From: JAGQPD01 sp020426865
Lineage (GTDB): Bacteria; Planctomycetota; Planctomycetia; Pirellulales; Pirellulaceae
NCBI GenBank assembly: GCA_041399065.1
Contig: JAWKTN010000007.1
Coordinates: 62,001-126,000, forward strand
Length of the DNA stretch: 64,000 bases
Direction of reading: 5' to 3'
The notes beneath the pieces are model-generated. The model searched no databases. It saw nothing but the letters and a program-made list of their open reading frames with translations, and was not told the DNA's origin. Every line of letters starts with the position of its first letter. The first letter of the stretch is position 1. Made by a program: the position numbers and the translations under genes. Below are positions 17,667 through 26,253 of this stretch, piece by piece.

Positions 17667-19073
17667 GTGAACCACAACCGCTTGGCACTCGGAATCCTCG
17701 ATACGTCACAACAGATTGGCGACCCGTACGCGGCCGCCTTCTTCCGCGACAAGACGTTGTCGTGGTCCCGCTATGGCTATCGCGAGGAAATCTTCGAAGG
17801 GAAGTCACTCGCCGAGATCGCGGCCGCGGCCACGGCCACGGCCGCTGGTTTTCGATATTGTGTCGTCATCCCGTACGGAGCCGTGCCTACCGAGCAATGG
17901 CGAATCCAGGCAGCGGGCAGCGGCGACTTTTTTACTTCGTTGATGCGCTGGATTGAGCGCCAACAATTTTCGATGGGCGGAACGCCAAATGTCACCGATG
18001 GCAGTTTCCCTATCGGCGGCGGTTGCATTGTGTTCGACCTACACCAATTCCAACAATTGCGAGCCTCGGACATTGCGTCACCGGATTTCGACTTGCCGCA
18101 TGCCGGCGATCATGTGGGACTGCCATTCCGATTGCTGGACGAGGACGCGCAATCGCAACTGCTGGACCTGCAACCCACGTGCACACTGCGACGCGATGTG
18201 ATCTTGCGGTATGCCGGCGGCAACATTACCAGCTTTGACTCGGAATCATGTCAGCGCGCTGGCGAACTCAGCGAAGAGCAGATTGCCTTTTTGCAGGCCG
18301 TCAGTACGCAAGCCTCCCGAGCTCGTCGCGGCGTGTTTCTTTGGAACATCGAGTCCTATGCCGACATCGAAGCGCCGATTGACGATTTCAACGGTCCCGT
18401 TTCCACACTTTACTCAGTAGCGGCCGGTTTCAAACCGAATCGCATTCTGCAAACGCACGGCTTCTCGAACGATACAAAGGTTGTCTATTTCGACTACAGT
18501 CGGCAGGCACTCGATGTGCGTCGCTTTATCGTCGAACACTGGGACGGTGACGATTTCCCCGATTTCGTCTCAGACATATTCCAGGCATTTCCAGCGCCAG
18601 ACACGTACTACCAGCTGTGGGATAACGCGACGCCCCAAACGGTACCTTGGGACGATATCCATCGAGTCTGGCAACTCGAACTTCAATGCTGGGGCGGAAG
18701 CCGGGCACTCCAGCAGCACTGGCGAGGCTATCGGCAGCTGCAGCACGAGTACGTTCCTTGCGATTTGCTGACCGGGGCCTTCGAACTGGTCGATCGGCTT
18801 ACCGACGAATCGTCGGCGGTGATTTGGTGGAGCAATGCCTTCTTCACGATGTATGGGAACTGGCTCTATCCAGCAGACCATCGGGAACGCACGTACCGGC
18901 GATGGATGGAGCAATTGGCGGTTCGCTGCCCACAACTGAATCTCTACGGTTCAGACGTCGGCAATGCATGCGTCAACGGCCTTCGAGCCGCGGAATACTG
19001 GGACGAGTACCGCCAATTCGATGGCAATGGCCTGCAAACGCGACGATTGTGTCGCACGGAAATACGGATGTGA
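17667..19073 (+). CDS. Protein of unknown function in ribA-ribD-WD40 operon
   Basis: A 468-residue soluble protein with no signal peptide or membrane helix. It starts at GTG 17667, seven bases after the reductase stop and with TAAGG upstream. Regions that look conserved by composition are a glycine-rich block GSFPIGGG at about 112-119, VVYFDYSRQALDVRRF at about 272-287 and HWDGDDFPDF directly after it, plus many Trp residues towards the end. The second block is reminiscent of the edge of a methyltransferase-like fold but no SAM-binding glycine loop is seen. I do not recognise the family. Position between a RibD-type reductase and a WD40 gene suggests a role in the same pathway. Confidence 0.75.
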   Translation: MNHNRLALGILDTSQQIGDPYAAAFFRDKTLSWSRYGYREEIFEGKSLAEIAAAATATAAGFRYCVVIPYGAVPTEQWRIQAAGSGDFFTSLMRWIERQQFSMGGTPNVTDGSFPIGGGCIVFDLHQFQQLRASDIASPDFDLPHAGDHVGLPFRLLDEDAQSQLLDLQPTCTLRRDVILRYAGGNITSFDSESCQRAGELSEEQIAFLQAVSTQASRARRGVFLWNIESYADIEAPIDDFNGPVSTLYSVAAGFKPNRILQTHGFSNDTKVVYFDYSRQALDVRRFIVEHWDGDDFPDFVSDIFQAFPAPDTYYQLWDNATPQTVPWDDIHRVWQLELQCWGGSRALQQHWRGYRQLQHEYVPCDLLTGAFELVDRLTDESSAVIWWSNAFFTMYGNWLYPADHRERTYRRWMEQLAVRCPQLNLYGSDVGNACVNGLRAAEYWDEYRQFDGNGLQTRRLCRTEIRM

Positions 19074-19111
19074 AACCGTATATTACTAGTCTGAGTGAAA
19101 TAGGGTGCAAC

Positions 19112-20992
19112 ATGTCTGATGTAAATGGCAAAGGGAACGGTCACTTTGTTCGCCACCGTGGTCCTGTAACTTGTGCCGCTGGAATTCCCGGCGTTCACGC
19201 CGCCGTCAGTTCGGCGTACGACGGCGCTGTCGCCTATGCCGATCTGGAACGTCGCAAGTTGGAATTGCTGGGGTACCACGACCACCTGGCCAACCGTGTC
19301 ACCGTCAACCAGAACGGACAACTGGCGGCCTCCTCATCGTCGGATTACACGATCTATATCTGGGATCTGGAGCAGCGATGCCGCAAGTCTGTCTTGCTGG
19401 GCCATTGGGACGACGTCGAGGACTTTGCTTTCGCCAGCGACGACATCGGCGTATCTGTATCGCGAGATTGGCGAGTGCTCGTCTGGGACCTTCACTCTGG
19501 CGCCATCATTCGAGTCATTGAGGGTCACGAGAAAGACGTTCTCTCGGTCGTGTGCGAGGGGGACCGCATCTACACATCGGGCGACGATATGACTTTGCGG
19601 GTCTGGGATTTGAATTCCGGCGACCTGATAACGATGTGGGGTCCTTTCGAGAACGAAACCGACAGCTGTGCCATCGATCCGCGACATGGCCGTGCCGTGC
19701 TCGGATGCGACGACGGCATCATTCGCATCTTCAATATCAACAGCTCCGAGACGTTGGCGGAAATCCCCGCCCACGCCTCCGGGATCAAGAAGGTGGCCAC
19801 ATCGCCCGCCAACGGCGATATCCTATCCGCTGCCTATGACCAAAAAATCATTGTCTGGGATGCAGTGACATTCGCGAAAAAGGTTGAGCTGCAGCGAAAA
19901 CCAACAACCTGGGAACGATCCTTCAATTGGGCTCCCGACGGGAACCAGATCCTTGCTGGTACTTTTGATGGCACCGTCCTCGTGTGGGACGCGACGACTG
20001 GGCGATGCCTTGATGAAGTCGGCGACCGGGAAACGGGCAATGTCTGCTTGAATGACGTCGCCGCAAATCGCGCGGGCGAGATCGCCATCGTCAGTGATGA
20101 CGGGTACGTGCGACTTGGAAAGCTCACCCCCTCAGAAGCTCGCTGGTGTGCCAAGGTCGAACCGGCGACAGGCCGGATGCTCGCCAACGGCATCGCCATG
20201 GATGACGTCCACAACACCGTCATCGCCGGCGCCCATGATCAAAAGCTACATCTCTTCCAAAGGCAAGGGGAAGACCTACTCGGTGAAATCGAGGTTTCAC
20301 TCGACGAAGGACCGATCAATTGTATTCGCATTTCCCATCACGCTGGCCATCAAGGTAACGCGTTTGTAGCATGCTACAGCGGAACCGTCGCTGAAGTTCT
20401 GCCAGACGGTAGTGTCGTTCGCCGAACACCTGCCCACGATGGCGCCGTCAAGGCCTTGCGGCTACATTCGAAAAATCCGCAAGGCGTCAGTTGCAGCGCT
20501 GACGGGACACTCCATTGCTGGGACTTCGAAGGCAATATCATTCAACGCTTTCCCGGACACATGGCAATCGTGGATGACGTGGATATCGATCCGCACGGAA
20601 CGATGATCGCCAGCGTATCGCGTGACTTTACGGCAAAGATCTACCAGCTCGACGACGGTCGTCTGCTGGGCTCCTACGCGCTCGGACGACGTTCCCCCAA
20701 AGCCGTTTGCTTCTTCGATCCGGCAACCGTGATTGTGACGAACTACTGGGGTGCGTTATTACGAATCGATTTGAACACCGGTGACATTCTGACGCGGACG
20801 ATTGCCGAGAACGGCATTAGCTCCATCGCTCGCTGCGGTGACGGTATCGTCGTCATCTCCTACGACGGAGTCGCCTATCTGGTGGACCCGGTGGATCTTT
20901 CCGTTATCAACAGCCTCCGGGCAATGCAACAACGTTTGCATCCAAGTGCCATGATTCGACCGTACCATCAAGTCGCGACCGCGATCGCATAG
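19112..20992 (+). CDS. WD40-repeat beta-propeller protein
   Basis: A 626-residue cytoplasmic protein made almost entirely of WD40-like blades, for example YTIYIWDLEQ, WRVLVWDLHSG, MTLRVWDLNSGD, QKIIVWDAVTF and GTVLVWDATTG, followed by less regular blades to the C-terminus, about two seven-bladed propellers. No signal peptide. The ATG at 19112 is used because the frame upstream overlaps the previous gene. WD40 proteins are protein-interaction platforms. Toxoflavin clusters encode a WD-repeat protein (ToxC) together with GTP cyclohydrolase II and a RibD-like enzyme, which makes this neighbour notable. Confidence 0.9.
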   Translation: MSDVNGKGNGHFVRHRGPVTCAAGIPGVHAAVSSAYDGAVAYADLERRKLELLGYHDHLANRVTVNQNGQLAASSSSDYTIYIWDLEQRCRKSVLLGHWDDVEDFAFASDDIGVSVSRDWRVLVWDLHSGAIIRVIEGHEKDVLSVVCEGDRIYTSGDDMTLRVWDLNSGDLITMWGPFENETDSCAIDPRHGRAVLGCDDGIIRIFNINSSETLAEIPAHASGIKKVATSPANGDILSAAYDQKIIVWDAVTFAKKVELQRKPTTWERSFNWAPDGNQILAGTFDGTVLVWDATTGRCLDEVGDRETGNVCLNDVAANRAGEIAIVSDDGYVRLGKLTPSEARWCAKVEPATGRMLANGIAMDDVHNTVIAGAHDQKLHLFQRQGEDLLGEIEVSLDEGPINCIRISHHAGHQGNAFVACYSGTVAEVLPDGSVVRRTPAHDGAVKALRLHSKNPQGVSCSADGTLHCWDFEGNIIQRFPGHMAIVDDVDIDPHGTMIASVSRDFTAKIYQLDDGRLLGSYALGRRSPKAVCFFDPATVIVTNYWGALLRIDLNTGDILTRTIAENGISSIARCGDGIVVISYDGVAYLVDPVDLSVINSLRAMQQRLHPSAMIRPYHQVATAIA

Positions 20993-21014
20993 GTCCAGAA
21001 ACAACAAAGTACCA

Positions 21015-21749
21015 ATGGTTCGTTTCGTCATACTCGCCGCACCGCGCACGGGCAGCAACTTGCTCTGCTCGCTGTTGGATTCACATCCGGAAATACTTTG
21101 TCACCACGAAGTATTCAATCCGGCCGGGATCTTTCTGTCATTGACACAGCGCGAGCAGCCGCCATGGCTTCCGTCGATGACGCAGCGTGAGGCAGACCGG
21201 ATCGCTTTTTTGGATCACGTCTGGGCCACTGGATCAGAGCATCGGTGTGTCGGATTCAAATGGACTCGTGGACAGTCGCCGGAAGTACTGCACCACGTGT
21301 TGCACGATCGGGCGATCGTAAAGATTGTGCTGCGTCGACGCAATCGCATCAAGACATACGTTTCTGCCGAGATTGCGAAGGCGACGGCACAGTGGGAGGT
21401 GTACGACGCCGCGGACTTGTCGCAACCACGCCCCAAGGTCACGATCCGCGACCAGGATCTTCGTGCCCACATCGCTGACAACGAACGCATGCACGCTGAG
21501 ATCGATCATGTCCTGAATCACACCCGACAGTCGAGCGTCCTCGCATTTTACGAGGACCTGTTTCGACCAGCAATCCATCACCAGTTGCTGGTCGCACTGG
21601 GGGTACAGGATGCGGAATGTGCCTTGTCGGCTTCGAGTGTCAAGCAAAACTCGACGGATCTACGCTATTCCGTCGCGAACTTCGCCGAATTGGCCGTGAC
21701 ACTGGCGGGTAGCGACCTGGAAACAGAATTGTTTGACGTGGGCTTGTGA
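21015..21749 (+). CDS. Sulfotransferase (Stf0/NodH-like)
   Basis: A 244-residue protein whose start FVILAAPRTGSNLLCSLLDS (residues 4-23) is the PAPS 5'-phosphosulfate loop of carbohydrate sulfotransferases, followed by HPEILCHHEVFNP as in Stf0/NodH-type enzymes. A later IVKIVLRRRNRIKTYVSAEIA (from about 94) fits the 3'-phosphate binding part. It would transfer sulfate from PAPS to a sugar or lipid. It lies between the WD40 gene (22 nt) and the Wzc-like gene (37 nt), so it is likely part of the EPS assembly, though it could decorate the product of the ribA-ribD module. Confidence 0.88.
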   Translation: MVRFVILAAPRTGSNLLCSLLDSHPEILCHHEVFNPAGIFLSLTQREQPPWLPSMTQREADRIAFLDHVWATGSEHRCVGFKWTRGQSPEVLHHVLHDRAIVKIVLRRRNRIKTYVSAEIAKATAQWEVYDAADLSQPRPKVTIRDQDLRAHIADNERMHAEIDHVLNHTRQSSVLAFYEDLFRPAIHHQLLVALGVQDAECALSASSVKQNSTDLRYSVANFAELAVTLAGSDLETELFDVGL

Positions 21750-21786
21750 GTCGGAAGCTGCGTGAGAGGCAGAGTCGGAGTATTTT

Positions 21787-24114
21787 ATGAATCGTGATCG
21801 CAGTGGGGCGTCGTCAGCAACATCATTGGAATCCGTCAGCGTCACTTCGACGCTGGATTTGATCGAATTGATTTGGCGTCGCAAGCGTCTGATTGCCGTA
21901 GGGATCTTCCTGGCGATTGCCGCGGGAGTAACATACTATGGACTGGCGACACCCAAGTATGAGTCATCCGCCGACGTGTTGCTCATCCACAAGAGCCCCG
22001 AGGTTGTGACGCGTGATCAGCGGTTTGAATCGGGCTTCGAGGACTATGTCTCGACCCATCTGGCATTGATCGTCAGTCGGATGATTGTGGAGCGTGCCAT
22101 CGACGACTCGTCGTTGCGGTCGCTGGAGATGTTTGCGTATCTCGGCCCGGAAGATGACCTGGCAGAGGCGATCATCTGGGACTTGGAGGCAACCAGCGGG
22201 CCGCGAAACCTTGGCGAAAATGCCGATCGTATCATGCGACTTACCTTCCGCGGTACGATCGCCACGGAATGTCCTCTGGTCGTCAATGCAATCGTGGATG
22301 CGTATCGGGCGTTTCTCGACGAGATCTATCGCGATATGTCCAATGACACGGTCACGCTGATCGACCAGGCTCGCGGCGTCCTGCAGAACGACTTGCAGCG
22401 GCAGGAAGAAAAATACATCCAGTTTCGGCAAGAGTCGCCGTTGGTCGCCCGCGGAACCGATGAAGTTAATCCGTTGCAGGACCGCTTGGCTGCGATCGAA
22501 GTCCAGCGATCACAACTCTTGATACTGCGGGCAGAATTGGAAGGGCAACTCCGCTCACTGCAAGACGCGCGCGAGCATGGTCGCGACGACCAGTATCTTG
22601 TGGCGTTGATCGCGAACATGCGGAGCCAATCGAGCAATGGGGACAACAGCAATGCGGCCAGTCCCAACACGCTGAACGCGCAACTGGTACAACTTGCCGA
22701 CCAGGAACAACAGGCTCGGCAGTTCTTCGGGCCTCAGCACCCACACGTCCAGGCGCTCCGCCAGCGAATTGCCGCTACCCAACAGATGCTCGCCACCCCC
22801 GGTGCGGCGTTCTCCCCAAGCTCCGCCGAGCCGCAGCCCAACGATACGGCAGTGACCGACGCCAGCGGCGACGATTCGCCCGGTCCAGCAACTGTCGAGC
22901 GGTACGTCGACTACCTGCAACAGGAATTGGAGCGGCTACGAATCTCCGAACAATTGCTGACGGATCTTTATCAACGTGAACACGACGTTGCCAAAGAACT
23001 GAGTGGCTACCAATTGAAAGACGAGAGCTATCGGCGCAATATCGACCGCACACAGCAACTGTATGACAGTATTATTAGTCAATTGCAGGAGGCGAGTCTG
23101 GTCGAGGGATACGGCGGCTTCGAAGCCCGCGTGATTGCGTCGCCGCTCTTGGGCGAGAAATCAAGTCCGCGAGGAAAACTGGTATTGGCAATTGCCGGGC
23201 TGACAGGCTGCTGCCTGGGGCTGATCCTCGCACTCGGTGCCGAGGTTACGGACAAAAGCTTCCGTTCGCGTCACGAAATCCAGACGCGTTTGGGGGCTGC
23301 TGTGCTGGCGCAAATCCCCAGCCCCCCGATTTCGCATTCGCTCACCAACGGTTCGCTTTCGGAACATCCTCGCGACAGCGAGTCTGCCGGAGGAAGCGTC
23401 GATCCGTTGTTATGCACTTATTTGCAGCCACGCTCACCCTGCGCCGAAGCGTTCCGGGGGCTGCGAACTTCTTTGCTTCACCATCTCGGACAACGACCGC
23501 ATTGTGTCGTGCAGGTGACCAGCCCAAGTCCGGGGGACGGCACAAGTGCGGTCACCGCGAATCTTGCAGTGAGCCTGGCACAAATCGGTCGACGCGTCTT
23601 GATCATTGACGGAGATCTGCACTGGCCCCGACAGCACCAGATTTTCGGCGTTAGTGCTTCCGGCCCGGCCGAAAGCCCCGACGCAGGCTGCAGGCCAGAC
23701 CGTGAGCCGGCGTTTCCTTGGCCCGCGTTGACAACAAGTGTCCCCAATGTGTCTCTACTGCCAGTCGGACAATTCGTCGACCAGTTCCGCGATTTTTATT
23801 CCTCACCGGAATTCGGTGAACTGCTGGGCGCCGCCCGGCGCGCGTTCGACTTTGTCCTGATCGATTCAGAACCGCTGCTCGTGATCTCCGATCCGTGCGT
23901 GATTGCTTCCCACGCCGACGCCGTTCTGCTGACTATTCGTCCAACGTGGGATAGCCGGCAACGCGGCCTGCGCGCCAAAGAAACACTCGATGCCGTCGAC
24001 ATCACTCCAATGGGAATCGTCGTCAACGGCATCGGTAGCGACTTGGGGGGAAGCTACCAAGCCGAGATGGACTCGTTCCAGTATTTAAGCGACACCCAAC
24101 AAAACGAACGGTAG
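21787..24114 (+). CDS. Polysaccharide co-polymerase with BY-kinase-like domain (Wzc/GumC type)
   Basis: A 775-residue chain-length regulator. It has a Wzz-type N-terminal part with a helix at 35-52, a long coiled-coil region (about 180-430), a second membrane helix near 461-480, and a cytoplasmic ATPase-like domain. The P-loop reads SPGDGTSAVTANLA: Thr 586 stands where BY-kinases have the catalytic Lys. The Walker A' is VLIIDGDLHWP and Walker B FVLIDSE. There is no C-terminal tyrosine cluster. Such proteins link polymerase and export channel; here the kinase activity is probably lost. It works with the Wza-like lipoprotein at 6185 and the genes following. Confidence 0.92.
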   Translation: MNRDRSGASSATSLESVSVTSTLDLIELIWRRKRLIAVGIFLAIAAGVTYYGLATPKYESSADVLLIHKSPEVVTRDQRFESGFEDYVSTHLALIVSRMIVERAIDDSSLRSLEMFAYLGPEDDLAEAIIWDLEATSGPRNLGENADRIMRLTFRGTIATECPLVVNAIVDAYRAFLDEIYRDMSNDTVTLIDQARGVLQNDLQRQEEKYIQFRQESPLVARGTDEVNPLQDRLAAIEVQRSQLLILRAELEGQLRSLQDAREHGRDDQYLVALIANMRSQSSNGDNSNAASPNTLNAQLVQLADQEQQARQFFGPQHPHVQALRQRIAATQQMLATPGAAFSPSSAEPQPNDTAVTDASGDDSPGPATVERYVDYLQQELERLRISEQLLTDLYQREHDVAKELSGYQLKDESYRRNIDRTQQLYDSIISQLQEASLVEGYGGFEARVIASPLLGEKSSPRGKLVLAIAGLTGCCLGLILALGAEVTDKSFRSRHEIQTRLGAAVLAQIPSPPISHSLTNGSLSEHPRDSESAGGSVDPLLCTYLQPRSPCAEAFRGLRTSLLHHLGQRPHCVVQVTSPSPGDGTSAVTANLAVSLAQIGRRVLIIDGDLHWPRQHQIFGVSASGPAESPDAGCRPDREPAFPWPALTTSVPNVSLLPVGQFVDQFRDFYSSPEFGELLGAARRAFDFVLIDSEPLLVISDPCVIASHADAVLLTIRPTWDSRQRGLRAKETLDAVDITPMGIVVNGIGSDLGGSYQAEMDSFQYLSDTQQNER

Positions 24115-24200
24115 ACCATGAATTCGTATTTGCATCAATAAGTGTGACCAAGTGTAGAGTCGACGAGGGCCGTGCATTAGCTACTTCGCACGTTGGCAAG

Positions 24201-24956
24201 ATGAACATCCAAGAGCACAAACCGCAAGCATCGCAGCGGTCGATACCTCGAGATCGAGCTTCAACGTTCCGCCTGAGGAAATCACCAGACTTTTTTCGAG
24301 CCTGGTCGAGAAATGAACGCCATTGCCTCGCCAGCCCCCAATCACAGCTGCTGAAACGCGCTATCGATATCATCTTCGTCGCCACCGCATTCGTCCTGCT
24401 GCTGCCGCTGCTAATCGTAATCGCCGTCGCCGTCGTTGCCAGTTCACCTGGCGATGTCATCTTCCGACAACCCCGCGTCGGACGCAACGGCGTGCCGTTC
24501 TCGATGTGGAAGTTTCGTACGATGCGCCACAATGCCGAACAGGCGTTGGACGATATTCTGAGCCAACACCCTGAACTTAGAATTCAATGGAATCAGCACA
24601 GGAAATTGCCGAACGATCCACGAGTCATTCCGTGGGTGGGCCATTTGCTGCGACGTACCAGCCTGGACGAGCTTCCGCAATTGTGGAATGTCTTGAAGGG
24701 AGAAATGAGCATCGTCGGTCCCCGACCGTTGCCGCCTTACCACCTGGCCGATTTCGATGCCCATTTCCTCGACCGTCGCATGAAAGTGACCCCGGGCATC
24801 ACCGGGTTATGGCAAATCCATGGCAGGGGAAATGGACATCCCGATATGTTTGTCAAATGGGATAACCACTACATCGACAACTGGTCCCTGTGGCTCGACT
24901 TCAAGATCCTGGCCCAGACGCCATCGGCAGTTGTGCGCGGATCCGGAGCCTCCTGA
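24201..24956 (+). CDS. Undecaprenyl-phosphate sugar phosphotransferase (initiating transferase)
   Basis: A 251-residue protein with a single hydrophobic region (about 57-79) and the bacterial sugar transferase domain: KRAIDI, FRQPRVGRNGVPFSMWKF, SLDELPQLWNVLKGEM, SIVGPRP and GITGLWQIHGRG. It transfers a sugar 1-phosphate to undecaprenyl phosphate and begins repeat-unit synthesis. It is the short, one-helix form lacking the larger membrane domain of WbaP or WcaJ. ATG 24201 was preferred over GTG 24144, which would add 19 residues. The gap to the next gene is one base. Confidence 0.92.
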   Translation: MNIQEHKPQASQRSIPRDRASTFRLRKSPDFFRAWSRNERHCLASPQSQLLKRAIDIIFVATAFVLLLPLLIVIAVAVVASSPGDVIFRQPRVGRNGVPFSMWKFRTMRHNAEQALDDILSQHPELRIQWNQHRKLPNDPRVIPWVGHLLRRTSLDELPQLWNVLKGEMSIVGPRPLPPYHLADFDAHFLDRRMKVTPGITGLWQIHGRGNGHPDMFVKWDNHYIDNWSLWLDFKILAQTPSAVVRGSGAS

Positions 24957-24957
24957 C

Positions 24958-26253
24958 ATGCCGCTCGAAATGATGACGACTGCGCGGCCAATTCGGCTGC
25001 TCGTGATCACGATGCTCTACGAACCCGATTGCGTCGGCATCGCCGCAATTGCGTCCGATATGTGCAACGCCCTCGCGGCGCGTGGCCACCATCTTACCGT
25101 CTACACCACCTATCCCTACTACCCGGAATGGCGAACAAAACGTAATGTCAACGTATGGAAAATCGAACGCGAAGTCGCCAACAATGTGCAGATCCACCGC
25201 CATGGATTGTTCATTCCACACCGTCCCACGCGATTGCTCGCCCGAATACTACACGAACTGTCGTTTCCCCTCAGCCTGATGCGCAGCCTCTTTCGCCGTG
25301 AGCAATTTGACGGTGTTATGGTCTTCTGTCCCCTTCTGGGAAGCGTCGTCTTCGCCGTCACAAGAAAACTGCTTCGTCGAGAACCACTCTGGGTCAACAT
25401 CCAGGACCTCCCCGCCGAAGCCGGCTTGGCATCCGGAATCAATAAGTTTCGGTCCCTCCACCGCCTGATCGCCTTTGCCCAACGATCCCTCTTCCGCCGC
25501 GGTGAAGTCTGGTCCAGCATCTCACCAGAAATGGTCGACCAGCTCCAACCCCTCCGCGGAAAAAATAATTCGCTCCACCTCCTCCCCAATTGGTTGGTCG
25601 GCCCCCTCCAGCGACACGTGCGGCAAATGCCGAGCAAAGTCGGTCGCCCGCCCCATCGCCCGCCCCGACTCGTCTACTGCGGAACGATAGGAAACAAGCA
25701 GGGCTTGCTAACTTTCTGTCAAAAGATGAAAGATTTCTCTCATTTTGATTTTCGGTTCGAGATCTTTGGCGACGGAAGTGAGGCCCCGGATGTACGACGG
25801 TGGCTGGAACAGGAAGGGGACGACCGCATTCGCATGGGGGGACTGCTACCGGACGACCAATTCATTCGCAAGATTCACGATGCGGATTGGTTTGTGATCT
25901 GTGAGAAGCAGGGGGCTGGATCGTCGTTTTTACCGAGTAAGCTCATCCCGTGCGTATCAGTAGGGACACCGGTGCTGGCAATCTCAGACCGAACGAGTCC
26001 GTTGGGGCGGGAAATGGCCGCACACGATTTAGGGATAGCGATGCAATGGGAGCAACTTTTCAGTCTTGCGGATCGGATGGCTGACGTCCAGGACGATTTG
26101 GCGTCCTACCGCGCATTTCAGGAGAATTGTTTACGTCGTGGGGAAGCTTTTGGCCGCGACGCGGCGATGGATCGGATCGAGCAAGTATTGGGTGAGATGT
26201 GTGGCGGCATGAGTCCCGCTTCACATCGAGTGCAGGAGCGATGTAGGGCGTGA
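24958..26253 (+). CDS. Glycosyltransferase family 4 (WbuB-like)
   Basis: A 431-residue GT-B glycosyltransferase with an N-terminal donor of the WbuB type: LLVITMLYEPDCVGIA (13-28) and TTYPYYPEW, and C-terminal GSSFLPSKLIPCVSVGTPVLA in place of the usual EX7E region. It would add a sugar to the undecaprenyl-linked intermediate at the inner face of the membrane. It starts right after the initiating transferase and overlaps the next gene by four bases. The codon use and GC content match the neighbours. Confidence 0.88.
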   Translation: MPLEMMTTARPIRLLVITMLYEPDCVGIAAIASDMCNALAARGHHLTVYTTYPYYPEWRTKRNVNVWKIEREVANNVQIHRHGLFIPHRPTRLLARILHELSFPLSLMRSLFRREQFDGVMVFCPLLGSVVFAVTRKLLRREPLWVNIQDLPAEAGLASGINKFRSLHRLIAFAQRSLFRRGEVWSSISPEMVDQLQPLRGKNNSLHLLPNWLVGPLQRHVRQMPSKVGRPPHRPPRLVYCGTIGNKQGLLTFCQKMKDFSHFDFRFEIFGDGSEAPDVRRWLEQEGDDRIRMGGLLPDDQFIRKIHDADWFVICEKQGAGSSFLPSKLIPCVSVGTPVLAISDRTSPLGREMAAHDLGIAMQWEQLFSLADRMADVQDDLASYRAFQENCLRRGEAFGRDAAMDRIEQVLGEMCGGMSPASHRVQERCRA

